The position numbers and the translations under genes are program-made. A DNA stretch of 64,000 nt from Bacillus zhangzhouensis (GTDB lineage: Bacteria; Bacillota; Bacilli; Bacillales; Bacillaceae), in assembly GCF_000715205.1 (NCBI RefSeq), contig NZ_JOTP01000004.1:184234-248233 (forward strand). The letters are read 5' to 3'. Below are positions 1 through 8,696 of this stretch, piece after piece. How positions within the stretch are numbered: position 1 is the first letter of the stretch; the number at the start of each line of letters is the position of its first letter. The notes beneath the pieces are model-generated. The model searched no databases. It saw nothing but the letters and a program-made list of their open reading frames with translations, and was not told where the DNA came from.

Positions 1-1
1 A

Positions 2-1132
2 GTCAATGTCGAACTGACAGCCGAAGAATCTGGCGTACTCAAAGAAGTGCTGAAAGATTCTGGTGACACTGTACAAGTTGGAGAAGTCATCGGAACCATT
101 GCAGCAGGTGAAGCTGGCGGAAGCGAGTCCACAGCTCCAGCACCTAAGCAAGATTCTGCACCAGCTTCGAAAGAAGAACCGGCAGCTGAACAAAAAGAAG
201 AAGCAACAAAAGAAGAGCCGAAAACTGGTAATGGCAGAACCATCGCTTCTCCTGCAGCTAGAAAACTAGCTAGAGAGAAGGGGCTAGACTTATCTGAGAT
301 TCCAACCGTAGATCCGCTGGGCAGGGTACGAAAGCAGGATGTAGCTTCTTATCAAAAGAATGAAGCTCCTGCAAGTGCACCAAAAGCCGCGCCACAAGCA
401 AATGCTGCGGTGCAAAATGATCAGGCAGGCAAACCAGTCGAGCGTGAAAGAATGTCACGCCGCAGACAAACGATTGCAAAACGCTTAGTTGAAGTTCAAC
501 AAACGGCTGCAATGCTGACAACATTTAATGAAGTCGATATGACAGCTGTGATGGATTTAAGAAAGCGTCGTAAAGATGCCTTCCTTGAACAAAATGATGT
601 GAAACTTGGCTTTATGTCCTTCTTCACAAAAGCAGTTGTAGCAGCACTGAAGAAATATCCTCTTCTTAATGCAGAAATTCAAGGTGATGAACTTGTCTTG
701 AAGAAATTCTACGACATCGGTATCGCTGTCGCTGCAAAGGAAGGGCTTGTCGTACCAGTTGTCCGTGATGCAGACAGATTGTCATTTGCGGGGATTGAAA
801 AAGAAATTGGTCATCTTGCGAAAAAAGCAAGAGACAACAAATTGTCTCTTAGTGAGTTACAAGGTGGATCATTCACGATCACAAACGGCGGAACATTCGG
901 TTCTCTGCTTTCGACACCAATTTTAAACAGCCCTCAAGTTGGAATTTTAGGAATGCACAAAATTCAGCTACGTCCTGTTGCGATTGATGAGGAACGTTTT
1001 GAAAACCGTCCAATGATGTATTTAGCTCTTTCTTACGATCATCGTATTGTCGATGGAAAAGAAGCAGTAGGATTCCTCGTCACGATTAAAAACTTGCTTG
1101 AAGATCCTGAGCAGCTATTGCTTGAAGGATAA
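2..1132 (+). CDS. odhB: Dihydrolipoyllysine succinyltransferase, E2 of 2-oxoglutarate dehydrogenase (5' end outside window)
   Basis: E2 core of the 2-oxoglutarate dehydrogenase complex; it passes the succinyl group from the lipoyl arm to CoA in the TCA cycle. The frame is open from base 2, so the first ~45 residues, including the lipoyl-lysine, lie left of the window. What remains starts in the second half of the lipoyl domain, followed by an Ala/Pro/Glu/Lys-rich linker, a peripheral-subunit-binding domain ([13 protein letters not shown], about base 245-345) and the catalytic acyltransferase domain ending with the active-site motif SYDHRIVDG near base 1035-1060. A hairpin with a T-run follows directly, so odhB is the last gene of its operon (odhA is expected upstream, off the window). 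The ATG at 47 is internal and not the start. Identification is firm; odhB rather than pdhC or bkdB is based on sequence type and on the B. subtilis gene order odhB-yocS-sodF-sqhC. Confidence 0.95.
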   Translation, partial: VNVELTAEESGVLKEVLKDSGDTVQVGEVIGTIAAGEAGGSESTAPAPKQDSAPASKEEPAAEQKEEATKEEPKTGNGRTIASPAARKLAREKGLDLSEIPTVDPLGRVRKQDVASYQKNEAPASAPKAAPQANAAVQNDQAGKPVERERMSRRRQTIAKRLVEVQQTAAMLTTFNEVDMTAVMDLRKRRKDAFLEQNDVKLGFMSFFTKAVVAALKKYPLLNAEIQGDELVLKKFYDIGIAVAAKEGLVVPVVRDADRLSFAGIEKEIGHLAKKARDNKLSLSELQGGSFTITNGGTFGSLLSTPILNSPQVGILGMHKIQLRPVAIDEERFENRPMMYLALSYDHRIVDGKEAVGFLVTIKNLLEDPEQLLLEG

Positions 1133-1142
1133 TGATCGACAT

Positions 1143-1179
1143 AAAAAGCTGGCACCCGTTAAGGTGCTAGCTTTTTTTC
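1143..1179 (+). terminator. Terminator after odhB
   Basis: Stem arms GCTGGCACC (1148-1156) and GGTGCTAGC (1163-1171), followed by seven T. The hairpin overlaps the last codons of the convergent yocS, whose stop is at 1167-1169, so the two genes share the terminator region. Confidence 0.85.
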
Positions 1180-2117
1180 TTTTCATTTTCCTGATTCCCT
1201 CGTTTTGACCAATATGTCGCAAGCCAAGATCCAGATAAATTATGCCACACACTAAAAATTGCACTTGGTACGGCTGCGAGTGGCGAAAAGTGTGCGGTTG
1301 CAAGAGCTGCACCGAGTCCAGAGTTTTGCATGCCCACTTCAATGGCGATTGCCCGTTGTGAAGGGATATCCATTTTGCACCATTTGGCAATAAGGTAACC
1401 AAATAAAAGACCGAGACCATTATGTAAAACGACAACTGCAAATATAAGCAATCCAGATTGAAGAATCTGTTCTTTATTTGCACTGACAACCGCTGCAATG
1501 ATCACCACAATTCCGGCAACAGATACAAGCGGCAGTGCTTGTACCGCATATGTCACTTGTTTTTTGAAAAACAACTGAACGATGACGCCCAAAATAATTG
1601 GAATCAGCACAACTTGTACAATCGACAAAAACAGAGCCCCCGGCGATACTGGTAACCAAGATCTTGCAAAGATTAAAATAAAGACAGGTGTCAAAAAGGG
1701 GGCAAGAAGCGTCGATATGGTTGTGACGGCTACAGATAATGCCGTATTTCCTTTCGCCAAAAAGGTCATGACATTGGATGCTGTACCACCTGGGCAGCAG
1801 CCTACGAGAATAACGCCTACAGCGATTTCAGAAGGCAGCCGTAATCCATAAGCTAACAGAAAGGCAATAAACGGCATAAGTGTGTACTGCGCTAAAACCC
1901 CAATCAGCACATAGAGAGGTTTTCGAAACAGCTCTTTAAAATCTTCAGCAGACAGGGTAAGCCCCATCCCAAACATAATAATACCGAGTAAAAAAGGAAT
2001 ATAAGGTCCAATCTTAGAAAATTCGGCAGGAAAGGCAAATCCAAGACACGCAAATAAAATGACCCAAATCGCAAAGGTTCTTCCTGCAAAGTGACTAATG
2101 GTTAATAGAATCTTCAT
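1167..2117 (-). CDS. yocS: Bile acid:sodium symporter family (BASS) transporter
   Basis: 316-residue polytopic membrane protein with about nine hydrophobic segments and BASS-family motifs, including GCCPGGTASNVMTFLAKGN around residues 105-125 (conserved sodium-binding/crossover region) and EVGMQNSGLGAALA near residue 260. Family members import organic anions such as bile acids, pantoate or 2-keto acids with Na+; the substrate here cannot be read from sequence. It is convergent with odhB, as in B. subtilis where yocS lies beside odhB. The start ATG at 2117 opens the hydrophobic N-terminus. No clear promoter was picked out in the 150 bp between yocS and sodF. Family call is certain, substrate unknown. 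Confidence 0.9.
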   Translation of the reverse strand: MKILLTISHFAGRTFAIWVILFACLGFAFPAEFSKIGPYIPFLLGIIMFGMGLTLSAEDFKELFRKPLYVLIGVLAQYTLMPFIAFLLAYGLRLPSEIAVGVILVGCCPGGTASNVMTFLAKGNTALSVAVTTISTLLAPFLTPVFILIFARSWLPVSPGALFLSIVQVVLIPIILGVIVQLFFKKQVTYAVQALPLVSVAGIVVIIAAVVSANKEQILQSGLLIFAVVVLHNGLGLLFGYLIAKWCKMDIPSQRAIAIEVGMQNSGLGAALATAHFSPLAAVPSAIFSVWHNLSGSWLATYWSKRGNQENEKKKS

Positions 2118-2223
2118 TCATTGCTTCAGCTCTCTTTCCTCACATATCTTTCTTATTTTAAATGAATTTTCTGAAAAAACAACCCGTTCTTTAGATGGGT
2201 GTCAATAAAAAAATTATGTAAAC

Positions 2224-2257
2224 TAAAAACACGCCACATAGGCATTTGCCTACATGG
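2224..2257 (-). terminator. Terminator after sodF
   Basis: Read on the minus strand, arms CCATGTAGGC and GCCTATGTGG enclose AAAT and are followed by CGTGTTTTTAG. It lies just downstream of the sodF stop, closing the sqhC-sodF operon. Confidence 0.75.
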
Positions 2258-2266
2258 AGTAAAGTC

Positions 2267-3088
2267 TCAAAAAGGTGTCCATTTGACTTGTTGCGCTTGC
2301 TTTAGTCTTGCTTCTGGCTCACGCCAGTCAACTACATTCCACCACCTGTCTACGTATTGCGCCTTTTCATTCAGATATTGAAGGTAGTAGGCATGCTCCC
2401 ATACATCAAGAGCCAGAAGAGGGATGACATCCCATTGTGATAAAAGTTGATGACGTTCTGCCTGTAAAATCTCTAAACGTTGTGACCGGGGCGCCCATAC
2501 GAGAATAGCCCAACCAACACCTTCTACTTGTTTGGCAGCTGCTGAAAATTGGGATTTGAATGCGTCATAGCTGTCAAACGAATGCTCAATCAGGCGGAGC
2601 ATTTGACCAGTAGGCTTTCTTTTTCCAGAAGGACTCATGGAAAACCAAAAGATACAATGTAAATAATGTCCCGCTCCATGGAAGGCAAGCTCACGTTCCC
2701 AGTGCTTGATCATCGTAAAATCATTGGTTCTTCTCGCTTTTTTTAACGCAACCTCAGCTTTGTTCAGACCATCGACATATGATTGATGATGCTTCTGGTG
2801 ATGCAAATACATAATCTCTTTTGAAATATAGGGTTCTAGTGCTTCATACCGATAAGGGAGAGGTGGTAATTGGTGACCTCCAGCTGCTACATCTCGCAGT
2901 GCTTCGGGCTGGTTCATGTCAGCTGCAATACTTTCAGCAAGTTCATACCACTCTTGTTCACTGGAGCGCTCATCATTCATTTTTAACAATAAATTTTCTG
3001 CTTTCTGACGGATATCTTCATCCTGAACCACGTTTTGAAAAGAGCTAAGCCACTCTTTGAGCTGCATTCGATATTCTTCCTTATTCAT
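2267..3088 (-). CDS. sodF: Iron/manganese-type superoxide dismutase SodF
   Basis: Converts superoxide to O2 and H2O2. Residues 1-70 are a non-catalytic N-terminal extension seen in Bacillus SodF (B. subtilis SodF is about 281 residues, here 273). The SOD fold follows, with the four metal ligands visible: His96 in LHHQKHH, His141 in FHGAGHYLH, and Asp228/His232 in ALDVWEHAYY. Its first codons overlap the end of sqhC by 8 bases, so translation is probably coupled, and the two genes share a terminator downstream. The choice of Fe versus Mn cannot be settled by eye. Family identity is firm; the pairing with sporulenol synthase is conserved in B. subtilis. Confidence 0.92.
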   Translation of the reverse strand: MNKEEYRMQLKEWLSSFQNVVQDEDIRQKAENLLLKMNDERSSEQEWYELAESIAADMNQPEALRDVAAGGHQLPPLPYRYEALEPYISKEIMYLHHQKHHQSYVDGLNKAEVALKKARRTNDFTMIKHWERELAFHGAGHYLHCIFWFSMSPSGKRKPTGQMLRLIEHSFDSYDAFKSQFSAAAKQVEGVGWAILVWAPRSQRLEILQAERHQLLSQWDVIPLLALDVWEHAYYLQYLNEKAQYVDRWWNVVDWREPEARLKQAQQVKWTPF

Positions 3089-4955
3089 TGATACGCCTCA
3101 TTTCTTCTAAAAATGTGGAACAAGCCATCATTGGAAATACAAATGGATAGCTATGATAGGTGATATAAAACTGCTTTGGAAGGCCAATGCCCACTGGATA
3201 ATACAAGGCTTCATTGGAATGCTGATGATTCACCAAAAATGAGATGGCTTTAAAAATCGATGTGTCATCTGGCTTCTCATATTGCAACAGAGCCTCTGCG
3301 GCCCAAGCAGTTTGAACCACTGTGCCAAATGGGAGCGAGACAAACGTTTTGACCTCTGCACTTTTGCACGATTCCCCGAAGCTACCATCTTCTAGTTGAA
3401 TCTGTTTTAAGAAACGGCACGCTTTCTGAACGGCAGGGTGTGAGTAGGGGATGCCAGCAGCTTTGAGTCCTGTTAATGCTGCCCAGGTTCCATAAATATA
3501 GCAAACGCCCCATCTGCCAAACCATGATCCGTTTTTCTCTTGATGATCAAGGAGCCATTTTACACATTGATCTTTCTGCCTGAGCATGGATGGAGACATG
3601 GTTTTCTCCTTTAAACCAATAAGATGAAGCACGCGTCCTGTTATATCGGGAGTAGATGGATCAATGGCGGCATCCTCCGCAGATTCGAGCGGTAAATGAC
3701 GAAGCAAGAAGTGATTTTGATTTTTTTCGAAAGCAGAAAAGCCGCCATCACGGTTTTGCATGGAAAGGAGCCAATCAAAACCTCGTTTCCATTGAACCGG
3801 TGCGTATGCTTTAGGAATGGCTTTTAACACAATTTGGGTGTCATCACAATCAGGGTTATTTGTATTGATATCTGAGAAACCAAAGCCCCCCGGAGCGGCA
3901 TGGCGGTTATGAATCGCCCAATCTGCTTTCTTCATTTGCTGCCGATTCAACAAGTATGTGAAAGACCTTGTGATGACGGGATCTACTCGTTTTCTGCCTG
4001 CTTTTTGAGAAGCATAGCTGACAAGCGCAGTATCCCATACTGTGGATGTAGAATTCTCAGCATACAGCTCGCCTTGACAGGAGGTGACAAGCTTTTTCAT
4101 GCCTTTGACTGCTTTTTGGATGAGATGATGTCCTGGAGAGGAACCAAGGCTCATGAGCGCATAGATCATAAAGATGGTCGCACTTAAGTAGCTGTACAGC
4201 GTGCCATCCTTTTCAAGACGGTCAAACATATATCGTTTAGCCGCTTCATACCCGAAAAAGTCCAGTCGGCTGTCTAAGGCTACATATGATCGCATATACG
4301 TCAAAAAGTGGTGAGTTGAACGTTCTTCTCTTGCCATAAACCAATCAAATGGATTTTTAGACATGCTCTCATCAAGGTGTGCTAAGGATGGAAACTTTGC
4401 ATGTGAGGTATACCGCTTATTCAGTGCAATCATCATCGGCACAAAATGAATTCTTGCATATGCACTAAGATGGTAGAAGTGTAGTGGAAAGGATGTAGGG
4501 ATGAGTAAAAAAGAAAGGGGTGCATAGAAGTAGGGCCAAGGGTGCATGCCGTTGACGGCGAGCATCCACTTTGTCATAAAATGAACGTTCTTTAAACCAC
4601 CTTTTGACCGAATATATTGTGCTGCCTTTTCCATATGAGGCTCATCTTGTTGAAACCTGCCTGAAACGAGCATTCCGCAATAGCCTTGCACTGTGGCTGT
4701 TAAATGTCCCGTTTGATCATGATACAAAGAAAAAGAACCATTCTCATTTTGCTTCGTGCGTATCGCTTCCGCCAATTGATGAATCAATGCCTGGTCAGGA
4801 TCGCCGACAGCTTTTAACAGCATAATCAAAAAAGCATTTGTCATCATGGGGCCTTCAAAGCAGAAAACAAAAGCGCCATCTTCTCGCTGTCTGCGTTCTA
4901 CTTGTTTGTGCAGTTCTTCAATATACTCGTTTACTCTCGTTTTGAAATCTTGCAT
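3081..4955 (-). CDS. sqhC: Sporulenol synthase (squalene-hopene cyclase family)
   Basis: Class II terpene cyclase, 624 residues, of the squalene-hopene cyclase family. In B. subtilis SqhC cyclises tetraprenyl-beta-curcumene to sporulenol, a C35 sesquarterpenoid lipid found in spores, rather than acting on squalene. The protonating DxDD motif is Asp369-Cys-Asp371-Asp372 (NPDCDDTQ). Several QW-type repeats are present (for example DGGFSAFEKN, QEKNGSWFGRWG, LEDGSFGESC). Very similar in length and sequence to the B. subtilis enzyme (about 632 residues). The start ATG at 4955 lies about 12 bases after AAAGGAG; a nearer ATG is in another frame and gives only a 15-codon ORF. It overlaps sodF downstream. 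Confidence 0.93.
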   Translation of the reverse strand: MQDFKTRVNEYIEELHKQVERRQREDGAFVFCFEGPMMTNAFLIMLLKAVGDPDQALIHQLAEAIRTKQNENGSFSLYHDQTGHLTATVQGYCGMLVSGRFQQDEPHMEKAAQYIRSKGGLKNVHFMTKWMLAVNGMHPWPYFYAPLSFLLIPTSFPLHFYHLSAYARIHFVPMMIALNKRYTSHAKFPSLAHLDESMSKNPFDWFMAREERSTHHFLTYMRSYVALDSRLDFFGYEAAKRYMFDRLEKDGTLYSYLSATIFMIYALMSLGSSPGHHLIQKAVKGMKKLVTSCQGELYAENSTSTVWDTALVSYASQKAGRKRVDPVITRSFTYLLNRQQMKKADWAIHNRHAAPGGFGFSDINTNNPDCDDTQIVLKAIPKAYAPVQWKRGFDWLLSMQNRDGGFSAFEKNQNHFLLRHLPLESAEDAAIDPSTPDITGRVLHLIGLKEKTMSPSMLRQKDQCVKWLLDHQEKNGSWFGRWGVCYIYGTWAALTGLKAAGIPYSHPAVQKACRFLKQIQLEDGSFGESCKSAEVKTFVSLPFGTVVQTAWAAEALLQYEKPDDTSIFKAISFLVNHQHSNEALYYPVGIGLPKQFYITYHSYPFVFPMMACSTFLEEMRRINE

Positions 4956-5013
4956 TTTTGGCCATGCTCCTTTCCTTTACTACTATATTCAGGAGCCTGC
5001 CTGTCACATGCAA

Positions 5014-5046
5014 TCACAAAAAAGCCGATGACATTGCCATCGGCTT
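5014..5046 (-). terminator. Terminator after dhaS
   Basis: Minus-strand hairpin AAGCCGATG / CATCGGCTT followed by TTTTTG, directly after the dhaS stop and before sqhC. It separates dhaS from the sqhC-sodF operon. Confidence 0.85.
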
Positions 5047-5059
5047 TGCTGTGTGTCCA

Positions 5060-6544
5060 TTAATCTTGGAGGTTAATCCATACACTTTTCACTTCAGTAT
5101 AATTATTCAACGCATATGAACCCATTTCTCTGCCTAAACCTGACTGCTTATATCCTCCAAACGGGGAGGCGGCATCAAAGACATTATAGCAGTTGACCCA
5201 GATCGTTCCTGCTTCAAGACGTGCAGCAATATCATGGGCATGCTTTAAGTTTTCTGTCCAAAGTCCTGCGGCTAATCCATAGTCAGATTGATTGGCCCGT
5301 TCGACCACTTCATCAATGGAATCATAAGGAATCGCAGATAAGACAGGTCCGAAAATTTCTTCCTTAGCGATGGTCATGTCATCTTCTACATCTTTAAAAA
5401 CAGTAGGAGAGACGAAATAGCCTGCCTCATAAGGGCAATCACCACCGACAACGGCTGTTGCACCTTCTGATTTCCCTTTTTCGATATAGCCTAACACGCG
5501 TTCATGCTGCTCTTTACTCACAAGAGGTCCGATTTGCGTATCTTGATGGAGACCGGCGCCTTGCTTAAGTGATGTCGCATATTCGGCCATTTGATCGACC
5601 ACTTCATCGTATTGACTCCGGTGAACAAAGACCCGTGAACCTGCAGAGCATACCTGGCCTTGGTTAAACATGACGCCGTTTAAAGCACCTGGAATGGCTT
5701 TCTTTAAATCTGCATCTGGTAAAATAATGTTTGGCGATTTTCCGCCAAGTTCTAATGTAACGCGTTTAATGGATTTAGCGGCTTTCTCCATGATTAATTT
5801 CCCAACACTTGTTGACCCTGTGAAGGCTAGCTTGTCGACATCAGGGTGATCGGTTAATGCATTCCCGGCTGTTTCACCGAACCCGGGAACGATGTTAATC
5901 ACGCCTTCTGGGAAGCCGGCTTTATCCACTAATTCAGCTAAATAAAGAGCAGAGAGTGGTGTTTGTTCTGCTGGCTTTAAAACGATGGTACAGCCTGTTG
6001 CGAGGGCAGCACCCATTTTCCACATGGCCATTAGTAGCGGGAAGTTCCAAGGAATGATTTGTCCCACAACGCCAACAGGCTCATGGCGGGTATAATTAAA
6101 ATATCCCTGACTGACAGGAATGGTTTGTCCAGTCATTTTTGTGGTCCAGCCTGCGTAATAGCGCATGTGCTCAATGGCGAGAGGAACATCCGCATTTGTT
6201 GTTTCATTAATTGGTTTTCCGTTATCAAGCGTTTCAAGCTGAGCAAGTTCTTCTTGGTTTTCTTCCATTAAATCTGCAAGCTTAAACATAAGCCGAGCGC
6301 GTTCAGCGGCAGACATTGAGCGCCAAGGACCATGAAAGGCTTTTTTAGCAGCTTTCACTGCCTCATCAATATCTTTCGCACCTGCTTCATATACATCAAT
6401 AAGGGTTTCGCCTGTGGCTGGGTTAGGGGTAGAAAAGGTTTTATGATCGTGACTTGTGACAAACTGGCCGTTGATGTAGAGTTTTTTTGTCCCCTGGAGA
6501 AAAGATTCGAGTTTTGAACTAATTTGAAGTGTTGTAGAGCTCAT
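5060..6544 (-). CDS. dhaS: NAD(P)-dependent aldehyde dehydrogenase DhaS
   Basis: 494-residue aldehyde dehydrogenase superfamily enzyme, oxidising aldehydes to acids with NAD(P)+. Visible motifs are the catalytic-Cys segment FNQGQVCSAGSR, the general-base segment LELGGKSPNI, the nucleotide-binding region IIPWNFPLLMAMWK and the C-terminal PFGGYKQSGLGRE. The start chosen is ATG at 6544, behind AAGGAGG; the open frame runs further to 6709 but that segment is unlike ALDH N-termini and spans the promoter/operator. The gene is monocistronic with its own terminator. A perfect 9-bp inverted repeat sits between the predicted -10 and the start, implying repressor control, possibly by an aldehyde-responsive regulator (inference). 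Length and position match B. subtilis DhaS. Confidence 0.93.
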   Translation of the reverse strand: MSSTTLQISSKLESFLQGTKKLYINGQFVTSHDHKTFSTPNPATGETLIDVYEAGAKDIDEAVKAAKKAFHGPWRSMSAAERARLMFKLADLMEENQEELAQLETLDNGKPINETTNADVPLAIEHMRYYAGWTTKMTGQTIPVSQGYFNYTRHEPVGVVGQIIPWNFPLLMAMWKMGAALATGCTIVLKPAEQTPLSALYLAELVDKAGFPEGVINIVPGFGETAGNALTDHPDVDKLAFTGSTSVGKLIMEKAAKSIKRVTLELGGKSPNIILPDADLKKAIPGALNGVMFNQGQVCSAGSRVFVHRSQYDEVVDQMAEYATSLKQGAGLHQDTQIGPLVSKEQHERVLGYIEKGKSEGATAVVGGDCPYEAGYFVSPTVFKDVEDDMTIAKEEIFGPVLSAIPYDSIDEVVERANQSDYGLAAGLWTENLKHAHDIAARLEAGTIWVNCYNVFDAASPFGGYKQSGLGREMGSYALNNYTEVKSVWINLQD

Positions 6545-6622
6545 AAATAAACAAACCTCCTTAAAGATATGGGTTGTTCTGCGAGTTCTAGGTGAAAAAA
6601 GTGGACATGAAGCAATTAAATC

Positions 6623-6667
6623 TGTATACGTCACATATATGTAAACGTATACACTCATCATATTATA
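6623..6667 (-). promoter_or_regulatory. dhaS promoter -10 and downstream inverted-repeat operator
   Basis: On the minus strand a TATAAT -10 hexamer (6662-6667) precedes dhaS; the -35 is poor. Immediately downstream, at about +2 to +32, lies a 31-bp inverted repeat with perfect 9-bp arms TGTATACGT (6623-6631) and ACGTATACA (6645-6653). The position suits a repressor. The same arms, same spacing, recur at 9239-9269. Confidence 0.6.
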
Positions 6668-6698
6668 GGACATGTTTGAAAGCAATCTATAACACTCA

Positions 6699-6726
6699 TT
6701 GCATTTCATGAAAAATTGGCTACAAT
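6699..6726 (+). promoter_or_regulatory. SigA-type promoter for the small DUF6501 gene
   Basis: TTGCAT (6699-6704), 16-bp spacer, TACAAT (6721-6726), about 30 bases ahead of the start codon of the small gene at 6760. Confidence 0.6.
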
Positions 6727-6759
6727 AAATGTATAGATGAAAAAAGGAGTTTTTATATC

Positions 6760-6972
6760 ATGATCCATCAAAACTGGCAAACGGCTCAAACGCTCAAACA
6801 AGTAAAATGTGTACATACGAATGCGAAAAAATATATGGTCGACCGGGCATTAACGGTTGGAAGCACATATGAAGTGAAAAATGAAACAGAAGAATTCCTC
6901 TTTGTTGTTGATAATACGGGTAAAGTAGGCGGGTATTACAAAGAGTATTTCGAAGATATTTCTGCTGAATGA
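6760..6972 (+). CDS. Small conserved cytosolic protein, DUF6501-like
   Basis: 70-residue protein with no signal peptide or membrane segment. I recognise it as the DUF6501-type small Bacillus protein: features are KCVHTNAKKY, RALTVGSTYEVKNE and FLFVVDNTGKVGGYYKEYFE, a pattern resembling a small SH3-like beta barrel. Function unknown. Start ATG follows AAAAAAGGAG at good spacing, and a SigA-like promoter lies upstream. It is followed about 50 bases later by the 45-residue small gene in the same direction, so the two may be co-transcribed, ending at the 7167 terminator. Family naming is from memory of the motif, so moderate. Confidence 0.8.
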   Translation: MIHQNWQTAQTLKQVKCVHTNAKKYMVDRALTVGSTYEVKNETEEFLFVVDNTGKVGGYYKEYFEDISAE

Positions 6973-7021
6973 TTTTAAGGATCATCACTCATACTAAGAA
7001 AAATAGTAAAGGGTGATGATG

Positions 7022-7159
7022 ATGAAAAAGCAGCAAACAGACGAGCAGAAAAACCAACATGCTTGGCACGATAACGAGGATGCTGATATGGCGATTACGC
7101 TTGAACAGATTTCTGATGTGTATGCCGAGGGAACCATTGATACACCAAAAGATGAATAG
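7022..7159 (+). CDS. 45-residue DUF4025 (YozQ-like) small protein
   Basis: Short ORF not found by length-filtered gene calling. It encodes 45 hydrophilic, acidic residues ending in MAITLEQISDVYAEGTID, which matches the signature end of DUF4025/YozQ-type Bacillus proteins (xVSDTYxEGTID). Ribosome site AAAGGG at 7008-7013 with three in-frame ATGs (7016, 7019, 7022); 7022 gives the best spacing. It ends 8 bases before a strong terminator. Function unknown; the conserved tail and terminator argue for a real gene. Confidence 0.75.
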   Translation: MKKQQTDEQKNQHAWHDNEDADMAITLEQISDVYAEGTIDTPKDE

Positions 7160-7166
7160 CCATCTA

Positions 7167-7199
7167 AAACAGTGATTTTGAACAATCACTGTTTTTTTT
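7167..7199 (+). terminator. Terminator after the two small genes
   Basis: Arms AAACAGTGATT and AATCACTGTTT with a 6-base loop, followed by seven T. Confidence 0.9.
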
Positions 7200-7437
7200 A
7201 TGGGATGATGAAGCATTTTTTCTCGAAAAGAACTGAAACTTTTTTCCTGGTTTAACAGTCTAAATAAGTAGAGGAAAGAGCATCGGATCAAAAAGAAAAA
7301 GTTAAATGAAATTTAATCTATTCGTAATGGAATAACGACCATTTATAGCGTATTCTATAAGTGAGAATAAAACGTACCCACAGAGCCGTGTGGCCGTTTT
7401 GTCATAAAGGAATTTGATGCAGGAAGAGGGGGTTTAC

Positions 7438-7779
7438 GTGGGTATTTTTTCTGTCAGTAAACAAAATGATCATAAAAAATTCGAATCCTTATTGATTGAA
7501 GGGGAAAGAATTGAGGCTGTTTACAGACTGCGTCACGACCAAATTTGTTTCACCAATAAACGACTGATCTTTGGCGATAACCGCGTATTTTCTAAGAAGA
7601 AAGTCAGGGTCTCCTTGCCGTATCGATCAATTGAAAGTTTTGCCATTCAAGAAGCTGGCGTGTTTGATCAGGACACAGGTATGCTGCTCGTCACAAGCTC
7701 AAAAGTATTTGAACTCGATTTTTCTAAAGATACAGATTTGAGTGATGTGCAAGCCATTTTAACAAAACACCTTTGCTGA
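7438..7779 (+). CDS. PH-domain (bPH_1, YozO/YvbH-like) protein
   Basis: 113-residue soluble protein of the bacterial PH-like family related to B. subtilis YozO and YvbH. Characteristic segments are LLIEGERIEAVYRLRHDQICFTNKRLI, PYRSIESFAIQEAG and a final DVQAILTKHL helix. The domain fills the whole protein. I start it at GTG 7438, which sits behind AGAGGGGG (7424-7430); the ATG at 7414 would add eight residues but lacks a ribosome site. Cellular role unknown; bacterial PH proteins of this class probably form oligomeric rings and bind partners through the beta barrel. It is a single gene ending in a strong terminator. Confidence 0.8.
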   Translation: MGIFSVSKQNDHKKFESLLIEGERIEAVYRLRHDQICFTNKRLIFGDNRVFSKKKVRVSLPYRSIESFAIQEAGVFDQDTGMLLVTSSKVFELDFSKDTDLSDVQAILTKHLC

Positions 7780-7854
7780 TCAACGTTGCGATTACATAGA
7801 TCACATGCACTTTTCTCATTCTTTGTTCTTATTATTAACTATCGCATATTGCCT

Positions 7855-7889
7855 AAGCCTTTCCCATAATAGGTGGGAAAGGCTTTTTT
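7855..7889 (+). terminator. Terminator after the PH-domain gene
   Basis: 12-bp arms AAGCCTTTCCCA / TGGGAAAGGCTT with an 7-base loop and a T-run. Confidence 0.9.
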
Positions 7890-7957
7890 CTGCTTGCGTG
7901 TTTGAATGATGACAAAAAAGGATAAAGATGAAACAGATACAGAAAGGAGAATGATCA

Positions 7958-8605
7958 ATGAACGTATTAGTTGCTGGAGCAAATGGACATACAGGTAGAC
8001 TTGTCATACGTTATTTAAAAGAAAAAGGACATGAGCCGCTTGCTCTCATTCGAGATGAAAAACAAGCTGATGCGCTAAAAGAACTTGGTGCAACACCTGT
8101 CATCGGTGATCTTGAAAAGGATGTTACATCTGCTGTGAAACAAGCGGAAGCTGTCATCTTTGCAGCTGGTTCAGGCTCAAAAACAGGTGCAGATAAGACC
8201 ATTGCAGTGGATCAAGAAGGTGCCAAACGCCTCATTGATACAGCCAAAAAAGAAAACATTCAGCATTTTGTTATGCTGAGTTCCTATAATGCCGATGATC
8301 CTAACCAAGGAAAAGGGCAAGGAAGTATGGAAATTTATTATGAAGCGAAAAGAAAAGCAGATGAACATTTAAAACAATCTGGTCTTTCCTATACCATTGT
8401 CCGTCCAGGTGCCTTGCTGCATGAGGAAAAGGCAGGAAAAATCGAAGCTGCTGCGCATATCCCAGATGATCAAAACATTGAGATTTCAAGAGAAGATGTA
8501 GCCATCGTTCTTGTGGAAAGCTTAACAGAATCCAATGTGAAAAATAAGTCATTTGACTTAATTAAAGGCGACAAACCAATAGAACAAGCGCTTCGTACGC
8601 TTTAA
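7958..8605 (+). CDS. NAD(P)-binding atypical SDR / NmrA-like oxidoreductase (YhfK-like)
   Basis: 215-residue Rossmann-fold protein of the atypical SDR (NAD(P)H-binding, PF13460) group. The nucleotide-binding motif GANGHTG is at residues 7-13; later FAAGSGSKTGADKTIAVDQEGA, YYEAKRKAD (the SDR-like Tyr/Lys region) and YTIVRPGALLHE, which closely resemble B. subtilis YhfK. Probable role is redox or NADPH sensing with an unknown substrate. ATG follows AAAGGAG at good spacing. Single gene, with terminators on both sides. Confidence 0.85.
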   Translation: MNVLVAGANGHTGRLVIRYLKEKGHEPLALIRDEKQADALKELGATPVIGDLEKDVTSAVKQAEAVIFAAGSGSKTGADKTIAVDQEGAKRLIDTAKKENIQHFVMLSSYNADDPNQGKGQGSMEIYYEAKRKADEHLKQSGLSYTIVRPGALLHEEKAGKIEAAAHIPDDQNIEISREDVAIVLVESLTESNVKNKSFDLIKGDKPIEQALRTL

Positions 8606-8611
8606 GTGAAA

Positions 8612-8645
8612 AAAGCTGCTGCCAAAGAGGCGGCAGCTTTTTTGA
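8612..8645 (+). terminator. Terminator after the YhfK-like gene
   Basis: Arms AAAGCTGCTGCC / GGCGGCAGCTTT followed by TTTTT. Confidence 0.9.
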
Positions 8646-8696
8646 TGTTTTCATTTACCTTGTAGCGGGAAGGTAATGAGAAAGGAGTGATTGGTC

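Noticed and set aside
4906..4970. 15-codon ORF before sqhC starting at the ATG next to AAAGGAG
   Set aside because: The spacing is only 1 base, and the sequence has no similarity to a leader peptide; sqhC starts at ATG 4955.
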